NCBI RefSeq assembly: GCF_027158005.1
Contig: NZ_JAPVLQ010000004.1
Location: forward strand, 406,723-470,722
DNA length: 64,000 nt
From: Rhodococcus sp. H36-A4
GTDB lineage: Bacteria > Actinomycetota > Actinomycetes > Mycobacteriales > Mycobacteriaceae
Reading direction: 5' to 3'
The notes beneath the pieces are model-generated. The model was not told the origin of the DNA. It was given only the letters and a program-made list of their open reading frames with translations, and ran no database searches. Positions 35,326-44,996 of this stretch are shown in pieces; position 1 is the first letter of the stretch; the number at the start of each line of letters is the position of its first letter. The translations under genes and the position numbers were made by a program.

Positions 35326-37320
35326 TCAGCCCAATATCTCGGGGATCTCCGTCTCGATTCCGAGTACGTGTTCGGAAAGGAACGACAGTACGACCTCATA
35401 CCAGATCTTGGCGTGTTGTGGAGTGAGGACCCAGTGATTCTCGGACGGAAAGTACAACAACCGATGGTCGGTCTTTCCTTCGTCATCGGTGGGAAGTCCG
35501 GATTCGCTGAGCAGTTCGAACCACAGACGAAGACCTTCACCGATGGGTACGCGGTAGTCCTTGTCTCCGTGAATGACCAGCATCGGCGTATCGATGTCTG
35601 CCACGTACAGGTGCGGTGAGTTCTCGAAGGCCATCTCGGGTGACATCTCGCGCTGCCAGTAGTACGCGGCGTCGGTGGTGGGGCCGAACTGATCGAGCGC
35701 CCACAGGCCGGCGTGGGTGACGATCGCATCGAAACGGTCGGTGTGGCCGGCGATCCAATTCGCCATGTATCCGCCGAACGATCCTCCCATCGCTGCGGTG
35801 CGTGTGCCGTCGACCTCTTCGAGCGCGGCAGCAGCATCGGTGACGGCCATCAGATCGGTGAACGGTTCCTTGCCCCACCGCCCCCAGCCACGATCGACGA
35901 AACTCTGGCCGTAGCCGGTGGACAGCGCGGGGTCCGGCAACAACACCGCATACCCTTTCGCGACCATTACCCAGGGATTCCAACGCCACGACCACGTGTT
36001 CCACGAAGACAGCGGCCCACCGTGCACCCAGAGCAGAAGCGGTGCCGGTGCCGACTCCGACGCATCGGCCGGTAGCGCAAGCCACGCGCGAACATTCCGG
36101 CCGTCCTCGGTCACGGTCTCGACCTCGGTCAATGTTCCAGGCAGCGCCGGTAATGGGTCCGGGAGTGCCAACGGAAACACCACACCCGACTCGATGTCGA
36201 TCCGAACCGGATGCATGGGTTGCCGGTACGACGCCTCCAATGCCATGACGACCCCGGTCGACGCCACGTGGAGGTGGCTGTACGCGGAATCGGTTGTGGT
36301 CACCGGGTTGGCCCCGCCGTCGCGCACCAGGAATACCGGGGCACGACCCCGGTCGTCGGCGACCACCAACACTCCGGTGCCATCGGACAACCACACCGGA
36401 TTCGACGGCCATCGATCCCATCCAGGAGCCAGATCGGACACCGTTCGATCTTCGAATACATACTGTTGCAATGTCATTCGAGGCGCTTGTTCCGGCGTCG
36501 ACAACGATTCACGGATGAAGGCCACTCGTGAACCGTCCGGTGAGATCGACGGCGAGCCGAGATCGGCATCATCGTCGTCGACGATCGTGGTGCGCGTTCC
36601 GGTGTCGAGGTCGACTCGGATCAGCACAGTGCGCGACGTTGCCAGCGCACCTCGAACCGTCCAGGTCGACACGACGAACGAACCGTCGGCGCTGATGCTG
36701 TAGGACGCCTCGTGAAGAGCTCCTTCGGCGTTCGCGGTGACACGACGGGGGTCGCTGTCACGGTCGCCGACATACAGATGCGGGGTCGCCGGTCCGAGGT
36801 CTTGATCCCAATGGCGAACAGGGTAGCCGGTGTGCAGAATTGCGCCGACCTTCTTGTTCTTACGCAACTGACGAAGGCGCTCGTCTTCCTCGTCGGTCCC
36901 GGCAGAACGCATGACCTCGGACATCGCCACGAAACGTGAAGAATGGCTCGCTGTTTCCACACCGGAGTAACCGGCGCCACGCTTCGAAACAACGTGGGCC
37001 TCACCGACACCAGCAGGCAAGCACCACACTGCTACCGACTCGTCGTCCTCTGACGTTCGACGCAGAAAGTAGAGGTCTCCGTCAGCGGTGAACGCGGGAC
37101 CGCTCTCGCCGTGTTCACTCCACGTCAAACGCCGGGCGGGAGCCGAACCCTCGACGTCGATTTCCCAGAGAGCGCCGACATAGGCCACCTTGTCGATGTC
37201 GAGCCTTGAAACGACGACGACGACTCTCGATCCGTCCACGGACATCGCCATATCCGACACCCGCGGCGCCGCCATGTATCGATCCAGGTCGTCGAACACT
37301 GTGGCTACTGCAGGTGGCAC
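35326..37320 (-). CDS. S9 family (prolyl oligopeptidase/acylaminoacyl) peptidase
   Basis: A serine peptidase of about 664 residues with an N-terminal beta-propeller (WD40-like repeats such as SPSISPDGSRVAFIRE) and a C-terminal alpha/beta hydrolase domain. The catalytic triad is Ser in GGSFGGYMANW, Asp in HGDKDYRVP, and His in SENHWVL. No signal peptide is seen, so it should be cytoplasmic, cleaving short peptides. The start is uncertain. I prefer the GTG at 37320, with GAGGAG seven bases upstream and a TAGCAT box placing the transcription start about 30 nt earlier; the ATG at 37347 is in frame. It follows sigF by about 60 bp. Confidence 0.9.
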   Translation of the reverse strand: MPPAVATVFDDLDRYMAAPRVSDMAMSVDGSRVVVVVSRLDIDKVAYVGALWEIDVEGSAPARRLTWSEHGESGPAFTADGDLYFLRRTSEDDESVAVWCLPAGVGEAHVVSKRGAGYSGVETASHSSRFVAMSEVMRSAGTDEEDERLRQLRKNKKVGAILHTGYPVRHWDQDLGPATPHLYVGDRDSDPRRVTANAEGALHEASYSISADGSFVVSTWTVRGALATSRTVLIRVDLDTGTRTTIVDDDDADLGSPSISPDGSRVAFIRESLSTPEQAPRMTLQQYVFEDRTVSDLAPGWDRWPSNPVWLSDGTGVLVVADDRGRAPVFLVRDGGANPVTTTDSAYSHLHVASTGVVMALEASYRQPMHPVRIDIESGVVFPLALPDPLPALPGTLTEVETVTEDGRNVRAWLALPADASESAPAPLLLWVHGGPLSSWNTWSWRWNPWVMVAKGYAVLLPDPALSTGYGQSFVDRGWGRWGKEPFTDLMAVTDAAAALEEVDGTRTAAMGGSFGGYMANWIAGHTDRFDAIVTHAGLWALDQFGPTTDAAYYWQREMSPEMAFENSPHLYVADIDTPMLVIHGDKDYRVPIGEGLRLWFELLSESGLPTDDEGKTDHRLLYFPSENHWVLTPQHAKIWYEVVLSFLSEHVLGIETEIPEILG

Positions 37321-37383
37321 CTGGGCACTCCTCGAGGCTGAAGACATCGTCGCCCGATGCTACGGCGCGGAGCCGACTCGCGG

Positions 37384-38169
37384 TCAGCTCGGCCCGAGTT
37401 CCTCGCGCAGTTGGGTGAGCGTTCTCGACAGAATTCTCGACACATGCATCTGTGAAATGCCCATGCGGTCGGCAATCTGGGTCTGCGTCATCGAACCGAA
37501 GAATCGCAGAACGACGATCTGCCGCTCACGCTCAGGCAGCTTCTCGAGCGCCGGCCGCACGGTGAGGTAGCTTTCCATCTTCTCGAGTTCCGGGTCGTAG
37601 TCGCCGAGGGTATCCATCAGCGGCAAGCGATCCTCGCTCACTACCGAGTCGACGGATACCGTCTGATAGGCGCTGCGAGCCAGCAGTGCCTGCGATGCTT
37701 CCTTGACATCGATGCCAAGTTCAGCGGCTATCTCACTGGCCGTCGGCGCGCGGCCCAGCTTTTGCGACAGCGACCCCACCGCGCCCGAGATCATAGAGTT
37801 GAGCTCTTTCATCCGCCGCGGGACGCGGACCGACCAACCAGCGTCTCGGAAGTACCGACGCGCCTCACCCATGATGGTCGGCACTGCGAAGGAAACGAAG
37901 TCGGATCCACGTTCGATGTCGAACCGATCGACGGCATTGACGAGACCGAGCCTCGCGACCTGAAGCAGATCTTCGTGAGCTTCACCGCGACCACCGAAGC
38001 GTCGCGCGATGTGCTCCGCGAGGGGCAGGCATCGAGTGATGATGCGATCGCGAAGAACTTGCCGCTGCGGTGAATCCTTGTCCAACAACTGCATCTCTTG
38101 GATGAGTGGGACTACTTCGCTGTAGTCGTCGGACTGACGCCGCGCGGTCTTTTCGTACGGCGCAGGCAC
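37384..38169 (-). CDS. sigF: RNA polymerase sigma factor, SigF/SigB group
   Basis: A 261-residue group 3 sigma factor with region 2 (GEAHEDLLQVARLGLVNAVDRFD, then FVSFAVPTIMGEARRYFRD), region 3 (GRAPTASEIAAELGI) and region 4 (LPERERQIVVLRFFGSMTQTQIADRMGISQMHVSRILS). The type governs general or stationary-phase stress in actinobacteria. Its GTG overlaps the anti-sigma stop (TAGTG), coupling the pair. A SigF-like promoter upstream of the anti-sigma gene suggests autoregulation. The anti-anti-sigma partner is not in the window. Confidence 0.94.
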   Translation of the reverse strand: MPAPYEKTARRQSDDYSEVVPLIQEMQLLDKDSPQRQVLRDRIITRCLPLAEHIARRFGGRGEAHEDLLQVARLGLVNAVDRFDIERGSDFVSFAVPTIMGEARRYFRDAGWSVRVPRRMKELNSMISGAVGSLSQKLGRAPTASEIAAELGIDVKEASQALLARSAYQTVSVDSVVSEDRLPLMDTLGDYDPELEKMESYLTVRPALEKLPERERQIVVLRFFGSMTQTQIADRMGISQMHVSRILSRTLTQLREELGPS

Positions 38170-38591
38170 TAGGTGTTGCTCCTCCGCTTGACCACGTCCA
38201 CCGACACGGACATTCCGTCTTGTGTGGACTGCTCGCTCATCGCGATCGAATCGGTCAATGTCTGCAGAACGTGCCAGCCGAAGCTATCGGACTTCGGCAC
38301 CTGATCGGGAACCAGGACCGAACTCGAAGAAATCCGTATGCCGCTCTCGCTCACGGTGAAGGCACAGGTTAGCTCTGCACCGGGTAGCGCCCCGGCGATC
38401 AGTTCCGAGCACACCTCGTCCACTACCAACTTGATGTCGGCAATGTCGTCGAGGGTGAAATCACCAAGGACCGCAAGCGTTTCGGCGACCGCACGTACTA
38501 CCGGCAATTGCTCGGCGTCCGCGACAACGCGCAGCTCGACCGGCGCGCCAGAGTTGCGCTCCAGCTCTTCGATCTTGCCGACGCCAGTCAT
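38169..38591 (-). CDS. rsbW: Anti-sigma factor, RsbW/UsfX type
   Basis: A 140-residue GHKL-type ATPase domain protein that would hold SigF inactive. The segment LKLVVDEVCSELIAGALPGA corresponds to the N-box region and closely resembles UsfX of M. tuberculosis as I remember it (VDEVC). The usual Asn of kinase-active homologues is not obvious there, as in UsfX, so serine-kinase activity is doubtful. The SFGWHVLQTLTD segment near the end is also shared. It is upstream of and coupled to sigF. Confidence 0.9.
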   Translation of the reverse strand: MTGVGKIEELERNSGAPVELRVVADAEQLPVVRAVAETLAVLGDFTLDDIADIKLVVDEVCSELIAGALPGAELTCAFTVSESGIRISSSSVLVPDQVPKSDSFGWHVLQTLTDSIAMSEQSTQDGMSVSVDVVKRRSNT

Positions 38592-38679
38592 CCGCTCTCC
38601 CTATCAGTCGTCCAAAAGTCTCTGTCGGTCGAAATCATGTGGCCCCTTAGGAACGCAACTGCATCGGCCGGAGTCAGAG

Positions 38680-38704
38680 TACCCGGGTCGACCAAGTTCA
38701 ATCC
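38680..38704 (-). promoter_or_regulatory. SigF-like promoter of the rsbW-sigF operon
   Basis: On the minus strand GGATT (38700-38704) is followed after 15 bases by GGGTA (38680-38684), close to the actinobacterial SigF consensus GGTTT-N15-17-GGGTA. The transcription start would lie about 80 nt before the rsbW start codon. It would allow sigF to amplify its own expression. Confidence 0.5.
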
Positions 38705-38884
38705 TTGCGAGTCGCTTCGTTTCCCACGCCGGTAGATTTCGGCACGAGACAGCACAGACCCCGACCGTGAACGGCAACTTTCCCGACGGTGGAGCGCTCG
38801 GGCGCGAGGTTCATTCTCGCGTCGATCGGCGGCTGTGGTGTGTCAGCAGGTGACGTGAACTGTCGGTACTGGCACGATCAAGCT

Positions 38885-41017
38885 GTGGACTACACAGTGC
38901 AGTTGGCCGAACTCGCCGAAAGATCCGGTATCTCGACGTCCTATCGGGGCTGGGATCAGGCCGAGCACGAGGTATCCGAGCAGACCCTGCAGCAGATACT
39001 CCGAGCACGAGGTATCGCCGCCGAGAACGAAACGGAGGTTGCCCGGTCCCTTGTCGATCTCGACGAGGGACCGTGGCGCCGCATGGTCCCACCGGTCGTC
39101 GTGACGATTTTCGGTGAACCGCAAACCGTGGAAATTCATGTGCCCCATGGAGATCCCGTCACCGTCACGATCACGACAGAAACCGGTGAGCTGGTTCTGC
39201 TGCAGCAGGTTCAGATCTGGGTCGAACCACGCGACATCGACGGCGAGCGAGTCGGCCGCGCCACTTTCGATATTCCCGGCGATATCCCTCCCGGCTGGCA
39301 CACCCTGACCGCGGTGAGTGCGCCTGATTCCAACCACGCGACGACAGCGCAGTGTCCGATCGCGGTGACACCGAAGCGACTCTCGACCAACGATGCATTG
39401 ACCAATACACAGCGAACCGGTCTTCTGACGCAGTTGTACTCCGTCCGCTCGAACAGGTCATGGGGCGTCGGTGACTATGCCGATCTGGCCGATCTGGCCG
39501 CCGTGGCAGGAGGAACCCATGGGTTCGACTATCTCCTCGTCAACCCGATGCACGCCCAGCGTCCCGCCCCACCGGTGGAGGCATCCCCTTACCTGCCCAC
39601 CACGAGGCGCTTTTTCGACCCGATGTACATCAGGGTCGAGGACATCGCGGAAACCGCGTACCTGAGCCGTGATCAGTACGCCAAGGTTCGCGAAGCGGCA
39701 CGCAGTTTCGTCAAGGCGAACAAGCGCACCCGCAGCATCGACCGCGACCCATCCTTCCGCGCCAAACTTCGCGCCTTGAAGCGTATTCACCGCGTCGAGC
39801 GTTCAGTTGCACGGAAGTACGACTTCGACGCGTTCGTCGCGAGGGAAGGAAAGGGTCTCGACGACTTCGCCCTGTGGTGCGCACTGGCCGAGAAATATCG
39901 ACCTGATTCTCCGGTCTGGTCGAGCACAGCGGCGCATCCGAACACCGACTTCGCCACCGGCCAGCGCAGGGCCCTCGCCGAACGTATCGATTTCCACAAA
40001 TGGTTGCAGTGGATTTGCGACGAACAGCTCGACCGTGCGCAGCGCGTCGCCGTTGCATCCGGAATGGACATCGGGATCATGCACGATCTGGCGGTCGGGG
40101 TGCATCGACAGGGAGCCGACGCCTGGACGTTGGGAGATGCCCTGACCGCAGGCGTCACCGTCGGGGCACCACCGGACAACTTCAATCAGCAAGGCCAGAA
40201 CTGGAACCAGCCGCCGTGGAACCCGGACAGACTCCGCGAACTGGGCTATGCGCCGTATCGCGACATGCTGAGAACGGTGCTTCGTCATGCCGGCGGCGTA
40301 CGTGTCGACCACATACTCGGGCTATTCCGACTGTGGTGGATTCCAGAGGGCTCCGCAACCCCGGGCGAAGGAGCATACGTCCACTACGACTACGAGGCTT
40401 TGATCGGAATCCTCATCCTCGAGGCCGAGCGTGCCGGGGCTGTGGTGGTCGGCGAGGATTTGGGCGTTTTCGAGCCACGCGTGCAGGAATATCTGGGGCA
40501 ACGTGGGCTTTTCGGTACTTCGATTCTGTGGTTCGAAAATGATCATGGAGCACCGATTGCACCGGAGAATTACCGCACGCTGTGCCTCACGTCGGTCACC
40601 ACACATGATCTCCCGCCCACCCTCGGATATCTGAGGGGAGAACATATCGCCCTTCGCGATCGGCTCGGACTACTCGAACGAGATCTCGACGCCGAGATCG
40701 AGCAGGACACCGCAGGCCGGGAGGCAGTGCTCGATCTCGCCCGTGAGCGGGGTCTGCTCGCGCCAGGTGCCTCCGAGCAAGAGTCCATCGAAGCGTTGTA
40801 TCGGCTCATCGTTCGGACCCCTTCGCGCCTGCTGGGAGTTGCACTCGTCGATGCAGTGGGCGAGAACAGAATTCAAAACCAGCCCGGCACCGATGAGACT
40901 CAATACGAGAATTGGCGGGTTCCACTGGCCGACTACAACGGGAAGGCGGTCTGGGTCGACGAACTTGTCGATCATCCACGGATGCTGGCCCTAGTAGCCG
41001 CACTGAGACGGGGGTAG
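38885..41017 (+). CDS. malQ: 4-alpha-glucanotransferase (amylomaltase, GH77)
   Basis: An enzyme of about 710 residues moving maltosyl and longer units between alpha-1,4-glucans, part of glycogen/maltodextrin metabolism. Catalytic-domain segments are SYLPTTRRFFDPMYI-like (SPYLPTTRRFFDP), GIMHDLAVGVH, GGVRVDHILGLFRLWWIP, VGEDLGVFEP and TTHDLPPTLGY, which carry the GH77 nucleophile Asp and acid/base Glu. The actinobacterial N-terminal beta domain is present. The GTG at 38885 (VDYTVQLAELAERSG) matches the usual start. An ATG at 38789 would add 32 residues lying in the divergent promoter region. It is divergent from the rsbW-sigF operon, which could link it to stress control. Confidence 0.92.
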   Translation: MDYTVQLAELAERSGISTSYRGWDQAEHEVSEQTLQQILRARGIAAENETEVARSLVDLDEGPWRRMVPPVVVTIFGEPQTVEIHVPHGDPVTVTITTETGELVLLQQVQIWVEPRDIDGERVGRATFDIPGDIPPGWHTLTAVSAPDSNHATTAQCPIAVTPKRLSTNDALTNTQRTGLLTQLYSVRSNRSWGVGDYADLADLAAVAGGTHGFDYLLVNPMHAQRPAPPVEASPYLPTTRRFFDPMYIRVEDIAETAYLSRDQYAKVREAARSFVKANKRTRSIDRDPSFRAKLRALKRIHRVERSVARKYDFDAFVAREGKGLDDFALWCALAEKYRPDSPVWSSTAAHPNTDFATGQRRALAERIDFHKWLQWICDEQLDRAQRVAVASGMDIGIMHDLAVGVHRQGADAWTLGDALTAGVTVGAPPDNFNQQGQNWNQPPWNPDRLRELGYAPYRDMLRTVLRHAGGVRVDHILGLFRLWWIPEGSATPGEGAYVHYDYEALIGILILEAERAGAVVVGEDLGVFEPRVQEYLGQRGLFGTSILWFENDHGAPIAPENYRTLCLTSVTTHDLPPTLGYLRGEHIALRDRLGLLERDLDAEIEQDTAGREAVLDLARERGLLAPGASEQESIEALYRLIVRTPSRLLGVALVDAVGENRIQNQPGTDETQYENWRVPLADYNGKAVWVDELVDHPRMLALVAALRRG

Positions 41018-41082
41018 ACCGCGGTCCGCCACCGAGAGTGCACAATCGAGGAATGAACCAACCCACCAAGAGTGCTTGACCG

Positions 41083-41907
41083 ATGGGACGCATCACAACC
41101 CGCAGGCCCGTGGTTCGGCTGAGGGGTCGGGTCGAGACGACTCGCCCCGACACCCTCGTCGTCGAGGAGCCGTTGGAGATCCGCGTGAACGGCACCGCAC
41201 TGGCTGTCACGATGCGTACGCCCGGACATGACGTGGACCTCGTCCACGGTTTTCTGCTGACTGAGGGCGTCATCACGAGCCGAGACGATATCCGGATCGC
41301 GCGCTACTGCGACGGCGTGGACGACACCGGACAGAACACATACAACGTGCTCGACATCGAACTCGCGGAGGGAGTCGCACCGCCTGAGCCTGGAGTGGAA
41401 CGCAATTTCTACACGACCTCTTCGTGCGGTGTGTGTGGAAAGGGATCACTCGAGGCGGTCCGCTCCAAGACCACGTACTCCCCTGTCGTCGACGACGTTC
41501 GCGTCAAGTCCGAGGTGTTGGCGATGCTACCGGACCGGTTGCGTCAGGCTCAGAAGATCTTCGATACCACCGGCGGCCTGCACGGCGCGGCGTTGTGTGA
41601 CAGCGACGGTCAGGTCCTCGTTGTTCGCGAGGACGTGGGTCGGCACAACGCCGTCGACAAAGTACTCGGATGGGCGACCGGTGAGGGACTCATACCGTTG
41701 CGAGGCCACATATTGATGGTGAGCGCTCGGGCATCGTTCGAATTGGCGCAGAAGGCAGTGATGGCCGGCGTCCCGATTCTTGCCGCAGTGTCGGCGCCGT
41801 CTTCGCTCGCCGTGGATCTCGCGGAAGAATCCGGACTGACGGTCGTCGGGTTCCTTCGCGGCGAGAACATGAATCTGTACTCGCATACCGAGCGCATCCT
41901 GCGTTGA
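41083..41907 (+). CDS. fdhD: Formate dehydrogenase accessory sulfurtransferase FdhD
   Basis: A 274-residue protein that passes sulfur from a cysteine desulfurase to the molybdenum cofactor of formate dehydrogenase. The sulfur-carrying cysteine pair is Cys115 and Cys118 in SSCGVCGKGS. VREDVGRHNAVDKVLG and SARASFELAQKA are family hallmarks. No formate dehydrogenase gene is in the window. It is convergent with clpX, with a strong hairpin between. Confidence 0.95.
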   Translation: MGRITTRRPVVRLRGRVETTRPDTLVVEEPLEIRVNGTALAVTMRTPGHDVDLVHGFLLTEGVITSRDDIRIARYCDGVDDTGQNTYNVLDIELAEGVAPPEPGVERNFYTTSSCGVCGKGSLEAVRSKTTYSPVVDDVRVKSEVLAMLPDRLRQAQKIFDTTGGLHGAALCDSDGQVLVVREDVGRHNAVDKVLGWATGEGLIPLRGHILMVSARASFELAQKAVMAGVPILAAVSAPSSLAVDLAEESGLTVVGFLRGENMNLYSHTERILR

Positions 41908-41930
41908 AAGTCCACCGAACGAGCCGAAGA

Positions 41931-41968
41931 CGAGTGAAGCCCCGATCATCTGATCGGGGCTTCGCTCG
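41931..41968. terminator. Bidirectional hairpin between fdhD and clpX
   Basis: Perfect 13-bp arms GAAGCCCCGATCA (41936-41948) and TGATCGGGGCTTC (41951-41963) are extended by CGAG/CTCG outside a single mismatch. It sits between two convergent genes and can serve both. No T-run follows. Confidence 0.8.
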
Positions 41969-41980
41969 TGAATATGCGAG

Positions 41981-43261
41981 CTATGCAGACTTTTCGCGAC
42001 GCTCGGGGCGTTCGGGCTTGCGTGGAACGATTGTCGGCAACACATTGTCGTTGACGGTCTCGGAAGTCACGACGACCTTGGCAACGTCGTCGCGGCTCGG
42101 AATGTCGAACATCACGGGGTTGAGGACCTCTTCGAGAATGGCGCGGAGCCCACGAGCCCCTGTACCTCTCAGGATTGCCTGATCAGCAATAGCTTCGAGA
42201 GCGTCCTGAGTGAACTCCAACTCGACATTGTCCATCTCGAAGAGTCGACTGTACTGCTTGACCAGCGCATTCTTCGGCTCCGACAGGATGGTGACGAGGG
42301 ATTCCTTGTCCAGATTGGTCACCGAGGCGATAACCGGGAGACGCCCGATGAACTCGGGGATCAGACCGAACTTGATCAGGTCCTCCGGCATGACCTCGGC
42401 AAAGTTGTCTTGGGTGTCGAGTTCGGCCTTCGACCGAACCTCCGCACCGAAGCCCAGACCGCGTTTACCGATCCGGTCCGAGACGATCCTCTCGAGGCCT
42501 GCAAAAGCACCGGCCACGATGAACAGCACGTTTGTCGTGTCGATCTGAATGAATTCCTGGTGTGGATGCTTGCGACCGCCCTGCGGAGGCACACTCGCCT
42601 GGGTTCCTTCGAGAATCTTCAACAGCGCCTGCTGCACACCCTCACCGGACACATCCCGAGTGATCGACGGATTCTCACTCTTGCGAGCGATCTTGTCGAC
42701 CTCGTCGATATAGATGATGCCGGTCTCGGCTCGCTTCACATCGTAATCTGCTGCCTGAATCAACTTGAGGAGGATGTTCTCGACATCCTCACCCACGTAG
42801 CCGGCCTCGGTGAGTGCTGTGGCATCCGCTATCGCGAACGGCACGTTGAGCATCTTTGCAAGTGTCTGGGCCAAGTAGGTCTTGCCACATCCGGTGGGTC
42901 CGAGCATCAGGATGTTGGACTTGGCCAACTCGACGGTCTCACCCCGCGCATCGCGAGCTTTGTCCCCGGCCTGAATGCGCTTGTAGTGGTTGTAGACGGC
43001 CACGGCCAGCGTGCGCTTGGCAGTGTCCTGACCGATCACGTAGTTCTCGAGGAAGTCCCGAATCTCGGCCGGCTTCGGCAGATCGTCGAGTTTGACCTCG
43101 CTCGACTCCGCGAGCTCTTCTTCGATGATCTCATTGCACAGGTCGATGCACTCGTCACAGATGTACACACCAGGCCCTGCGATGAGCTTCTTCACCTGCT
43201 TCTGGCTCTTACCGCAGAAGGAGCACTTCAACAGATCGCCGCCGTCACCGATGCGTGCCAT
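41981..43261 (-). CDS. clpX: ATP-dependent Clp protease ATP-binding subunit ClpX
   Basis: A 426-residue AAA+ unfoldase that feeds substrates to ClpP1P2. The N-terminal zinc-binding domain has Cys13, Cys16, Cys35 and Cys38. Walker A is GPTGCGKT at 121-128. The ClpX-specific [14 protein letters not shown] (Walker B), the GYVGEDVE pore loop and [10 protein letters not shown] follow. It is separated from clpP2 by 313 bp and probably has its own promoter. Confidence 0.98.
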   Translation of the reverse strand: MARIGDGGDLLKCSFCGKSQKQVKKLIAGPGVYICDECIDLCNEIIEEELAESSEVKLDDLPKPAEIRDFLENYVIGQDTAKRTLAVAVYNHYKRIQAGDKARDARGETVELAKSNILMLGPTGCGKTYLAQTLAKMLNVPFAIADATALTEAGYVGEDVENILLKLIQAADYDVKRAETGIIYIDEVDKIARKSENPSITRDVSGEGVQQALLKILEGTQASVPPQGGRKHPHQEFIQIDTTNVLFIVAGAFAGLERIVSDRIGKRGLGFGAEVRSKAELDTQDNFAEVMPEDLIKFGLIPEFIGRLPVIASVTNLDKESLVTILSEPKNALVKQYSRLFEMDNVELEFTQDALEAIADQAILRGTGARGLRAILEEVLNPVMFDIPSRDDVAKVVVTSETVNDNVLPTIVPRKPERPERREKSA

Positions 43262-43574
43262 ATTCGAGGTTCCTACTTCCTTGTTCGCGTCCGGCCGGTG
43301 GACACCATCACGATGTCGGCCCAGTCCTCGGCAACTTCTCGATCCACAACTCGTTCATGCCCTGAAGCGACCGTACCCGTGTTCGACGACCATGGGTGAG
43401 ATGTTTCCGGTGATTCGCTGCCCAACTTATTCCGACCCCAACGTCTTGCTGGTCGAAGACAGCCGAAGCGTGTGAACGTTCGTGCTGAACAGGGTTGTCG
43501 GACGGGGTTGTCGGACGTAGAAGAGCTTGACCTACGCCCGACAACGAGAGGTCTCGCGGAGAGACCTGCTGGCA
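43262..43574. other. Gene-free stretch between clpX and clpP2 with repeats and stems
   Basis: No credible gene is present. It holds a perfect 13-bp tandem repeat GGGTTGTCGGACG (43492-43504 and 43505-43517). Its second copy pairs with CTACGCCCGACAA at 43532-43544, giving a 12-of-13 bp stem with arm TTGTCGGACGTAG at 43508-43520. A smaller stem, AGGTCTC/GAGACCT at 43549-43567, lies just after the clpP2 stop. The clpX promoter should be in the first 230 bp. Confidence 0.65.
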
Positions 43575-44216
43575 CTACTTCTGTGCCGACAACTTTCGGT
43601 ATTCGAAAACCGTGTCGATGATTCCGTAGTCCTTCGCCTGCGCGGCGGTCAGAATCTTGTCACGATCGGTATCCTTACGGATGACGTCGGGATCCTTACC
43701 GGTGTGCCGTCCAAGTGTGGTCTCCATGAGACGACGCATGCGCTCGATTTCCGCAGCCTGAATTTCGAGGTCCGAGACCTGGCCCTGGATGCCACCACTC
43801 GATGGCTGGTGGATCAGCACACGCGCATTCGGCAGAGCGGCGCGCTTTCCCGGTGTACCTGCGGCGAGCAACACGGCCGCCGCAGATGCTGCCTGTCCGA
43901 GGCAGACCGTCGCCACGTCCGCACGGACGTACTGCATGGTGTCGTAGATGGCCATCAGCGAGGTGAACGAACCACCAGGCGAGTTGATGTACATCGTGAT
44001 GTCACGATCGGGATCGAGACCTTCCAACACGAGCAGCTGGGCCATGACGTCGTTGGCCGACGCATCATCGACCTGGACGCCGAGGAAGATGATGCGCTCC
44101 TCGAACAGCTTGTTGTACGGGTTGGATTCCTTCATGCCGTAGCTGGAGTGCTCGACGAAAGAAGGCAAGATGTACCGCGAGGACGGCATCTGATTGGGAT
44201 CGAACAGGTTTGTCAT
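43575..44216 (-). CDS. clpP2: ATP-dependent Clp protease proteolytic subunit ClpP2
   Basis: A 213-residue serine protease subunit. The catalytic triad is Ser111 in [11 protein letters not shown], His136 in IHQPSSG and an Asp in [10 protein letters not shown]. In actinobacteria ClpP1 and ClpP2 form a mixed tetradecamer, and ClpX docks on ClpP2. I chose the second of two adjacent ATGs, because GGAG is then five bases upstream. It follows clpP1 by about 45 bp in one operon. Confidence 0.97.
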   Translation of the reverse strand: MTNLFDPNQMPSSRYILPSFVEHSSYGMKESNPYNKLFEERIIFLGVQVDDASANDVMAQLLVLEGLDPDRDITMYINSPGGSFTSLMAIYDTMQYVRADVATVCLGQAASAAAVLLAAGTPGKRAALPNARVLIHQPSSGGIQGQVSDLEIQAAEIERMRRLMETTLGRHTGKDPDVIRKDTDRDKILTAAQAKDYGIIDTVFEYRKLSAQK

Positions 44217-44264
44217 CATTTCTCCAAGATGTAAGTGATCGAGGGATCGCCGGTCCGGGCGGAT

Positions 44265-44915
44265 CTAGTCGCCGATTCCGCCGGCCTGCCGGGCACGGCT
44301 GACGACATGATCGACAAACCCGTACTCCTTTGCCGCTTTGGCGGTGAACCAGCGGTCACGATCGGAGTCTTCGGTGATCTGCTCGACGGTCTGGCCGGTG
44401 TGCAGCGCGATCAGTTCGGCCATCTCACGCTTGGTGTGCGCGAACTGCTCGGCCATGATGGCAATGTCACTGGCACTACCGCCGATTCCTGCCGAGGGCT
44501 GGTGCATCATGATCCGGGCGTGCGGGAGTGCGTAACGCTTTCCCTTGGCGCCTGCCGACAACAGGAACTGCCCCATGGATGCAGCCAAACCCATTCCGTA
44601 GGTAGCTACATCGCACTCGGCGAATTCCATGGTGTCGAAGATTGCCATGCCCGCGGTGACGGAGCCACCGGGAGAGTTGATGTAGAGCGAAATGTCGCGG
44701 GTGGCGTCCTCAGCAGACAGAAGGAGAATTTGAGCACACAGCTTGTTGGCGATGTCATCGTCGACCTGAGTACCGAGGAAGATGATGCGCTCGCGAAGCA
44801 GACGCTCGTACACGGAGTCGCTGAGATTAAGGCCGGAGGAGGCCGAAGTCATGACGGGACTCTGCTGACGCGAAGCCGCCGAATTCTGAACAGTCACGGT
44901 ACCTGCCTTTTCCAT
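44265..44915 (-). CDS. clpP1: ATP-dependent Clp protease proteolytic subunit ClpP1
   Basis: ClpP1 subunit with catalytic Ser in [14 protein letters not shown], His in MMHQPSAG and Asp in [10 protein letters not shown]. The mature domain starts near [20 protein letters not shown]. The start is uncertain. The ATG at 44915 gives 216 residues, the ATG at 44852 gives 195 and fits mycobacterial lengths better, and a GTG at 44942 is also open. None has a strong ribosome site. A propeptide is normally removed. It leads the clpP1-clpP2 operon, downstream of tig. Confidence 0.94.
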   Translation of the reverse strand: MEKAGTVTVQNSAASRQQSPVMTSASSGLNLSDSVYERLLRERIIFLGTQVDDDIANKLCAQILLLSAEDATRDISLYINSPGGSVTAGMAIFDTMEFAECDVATYGMGLAASMGQFLLSAGAKGKRYALPHARIMMHQPSAGIGGSASDIAIMAEQFAHTKREMAELIALHTGQTVEQITEDSDRDRWFTAKAAKEYGFVDHVVSRARQAGGIGD

Positions 44916-44996
44916 ACGATCGTTGGTTCCTGATACAGACACTAACGAAAGAAGGCGGCTCCGGAGTCCCGGAACCGCCGTCGTTCGCTGTAAGCG

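Noticed and set aside
42410..43399. 329-codon open frame opposite clpX
   Set aside because: It is the antisense of a highly conserved AAA+ gene, and its product resembles nothing known.
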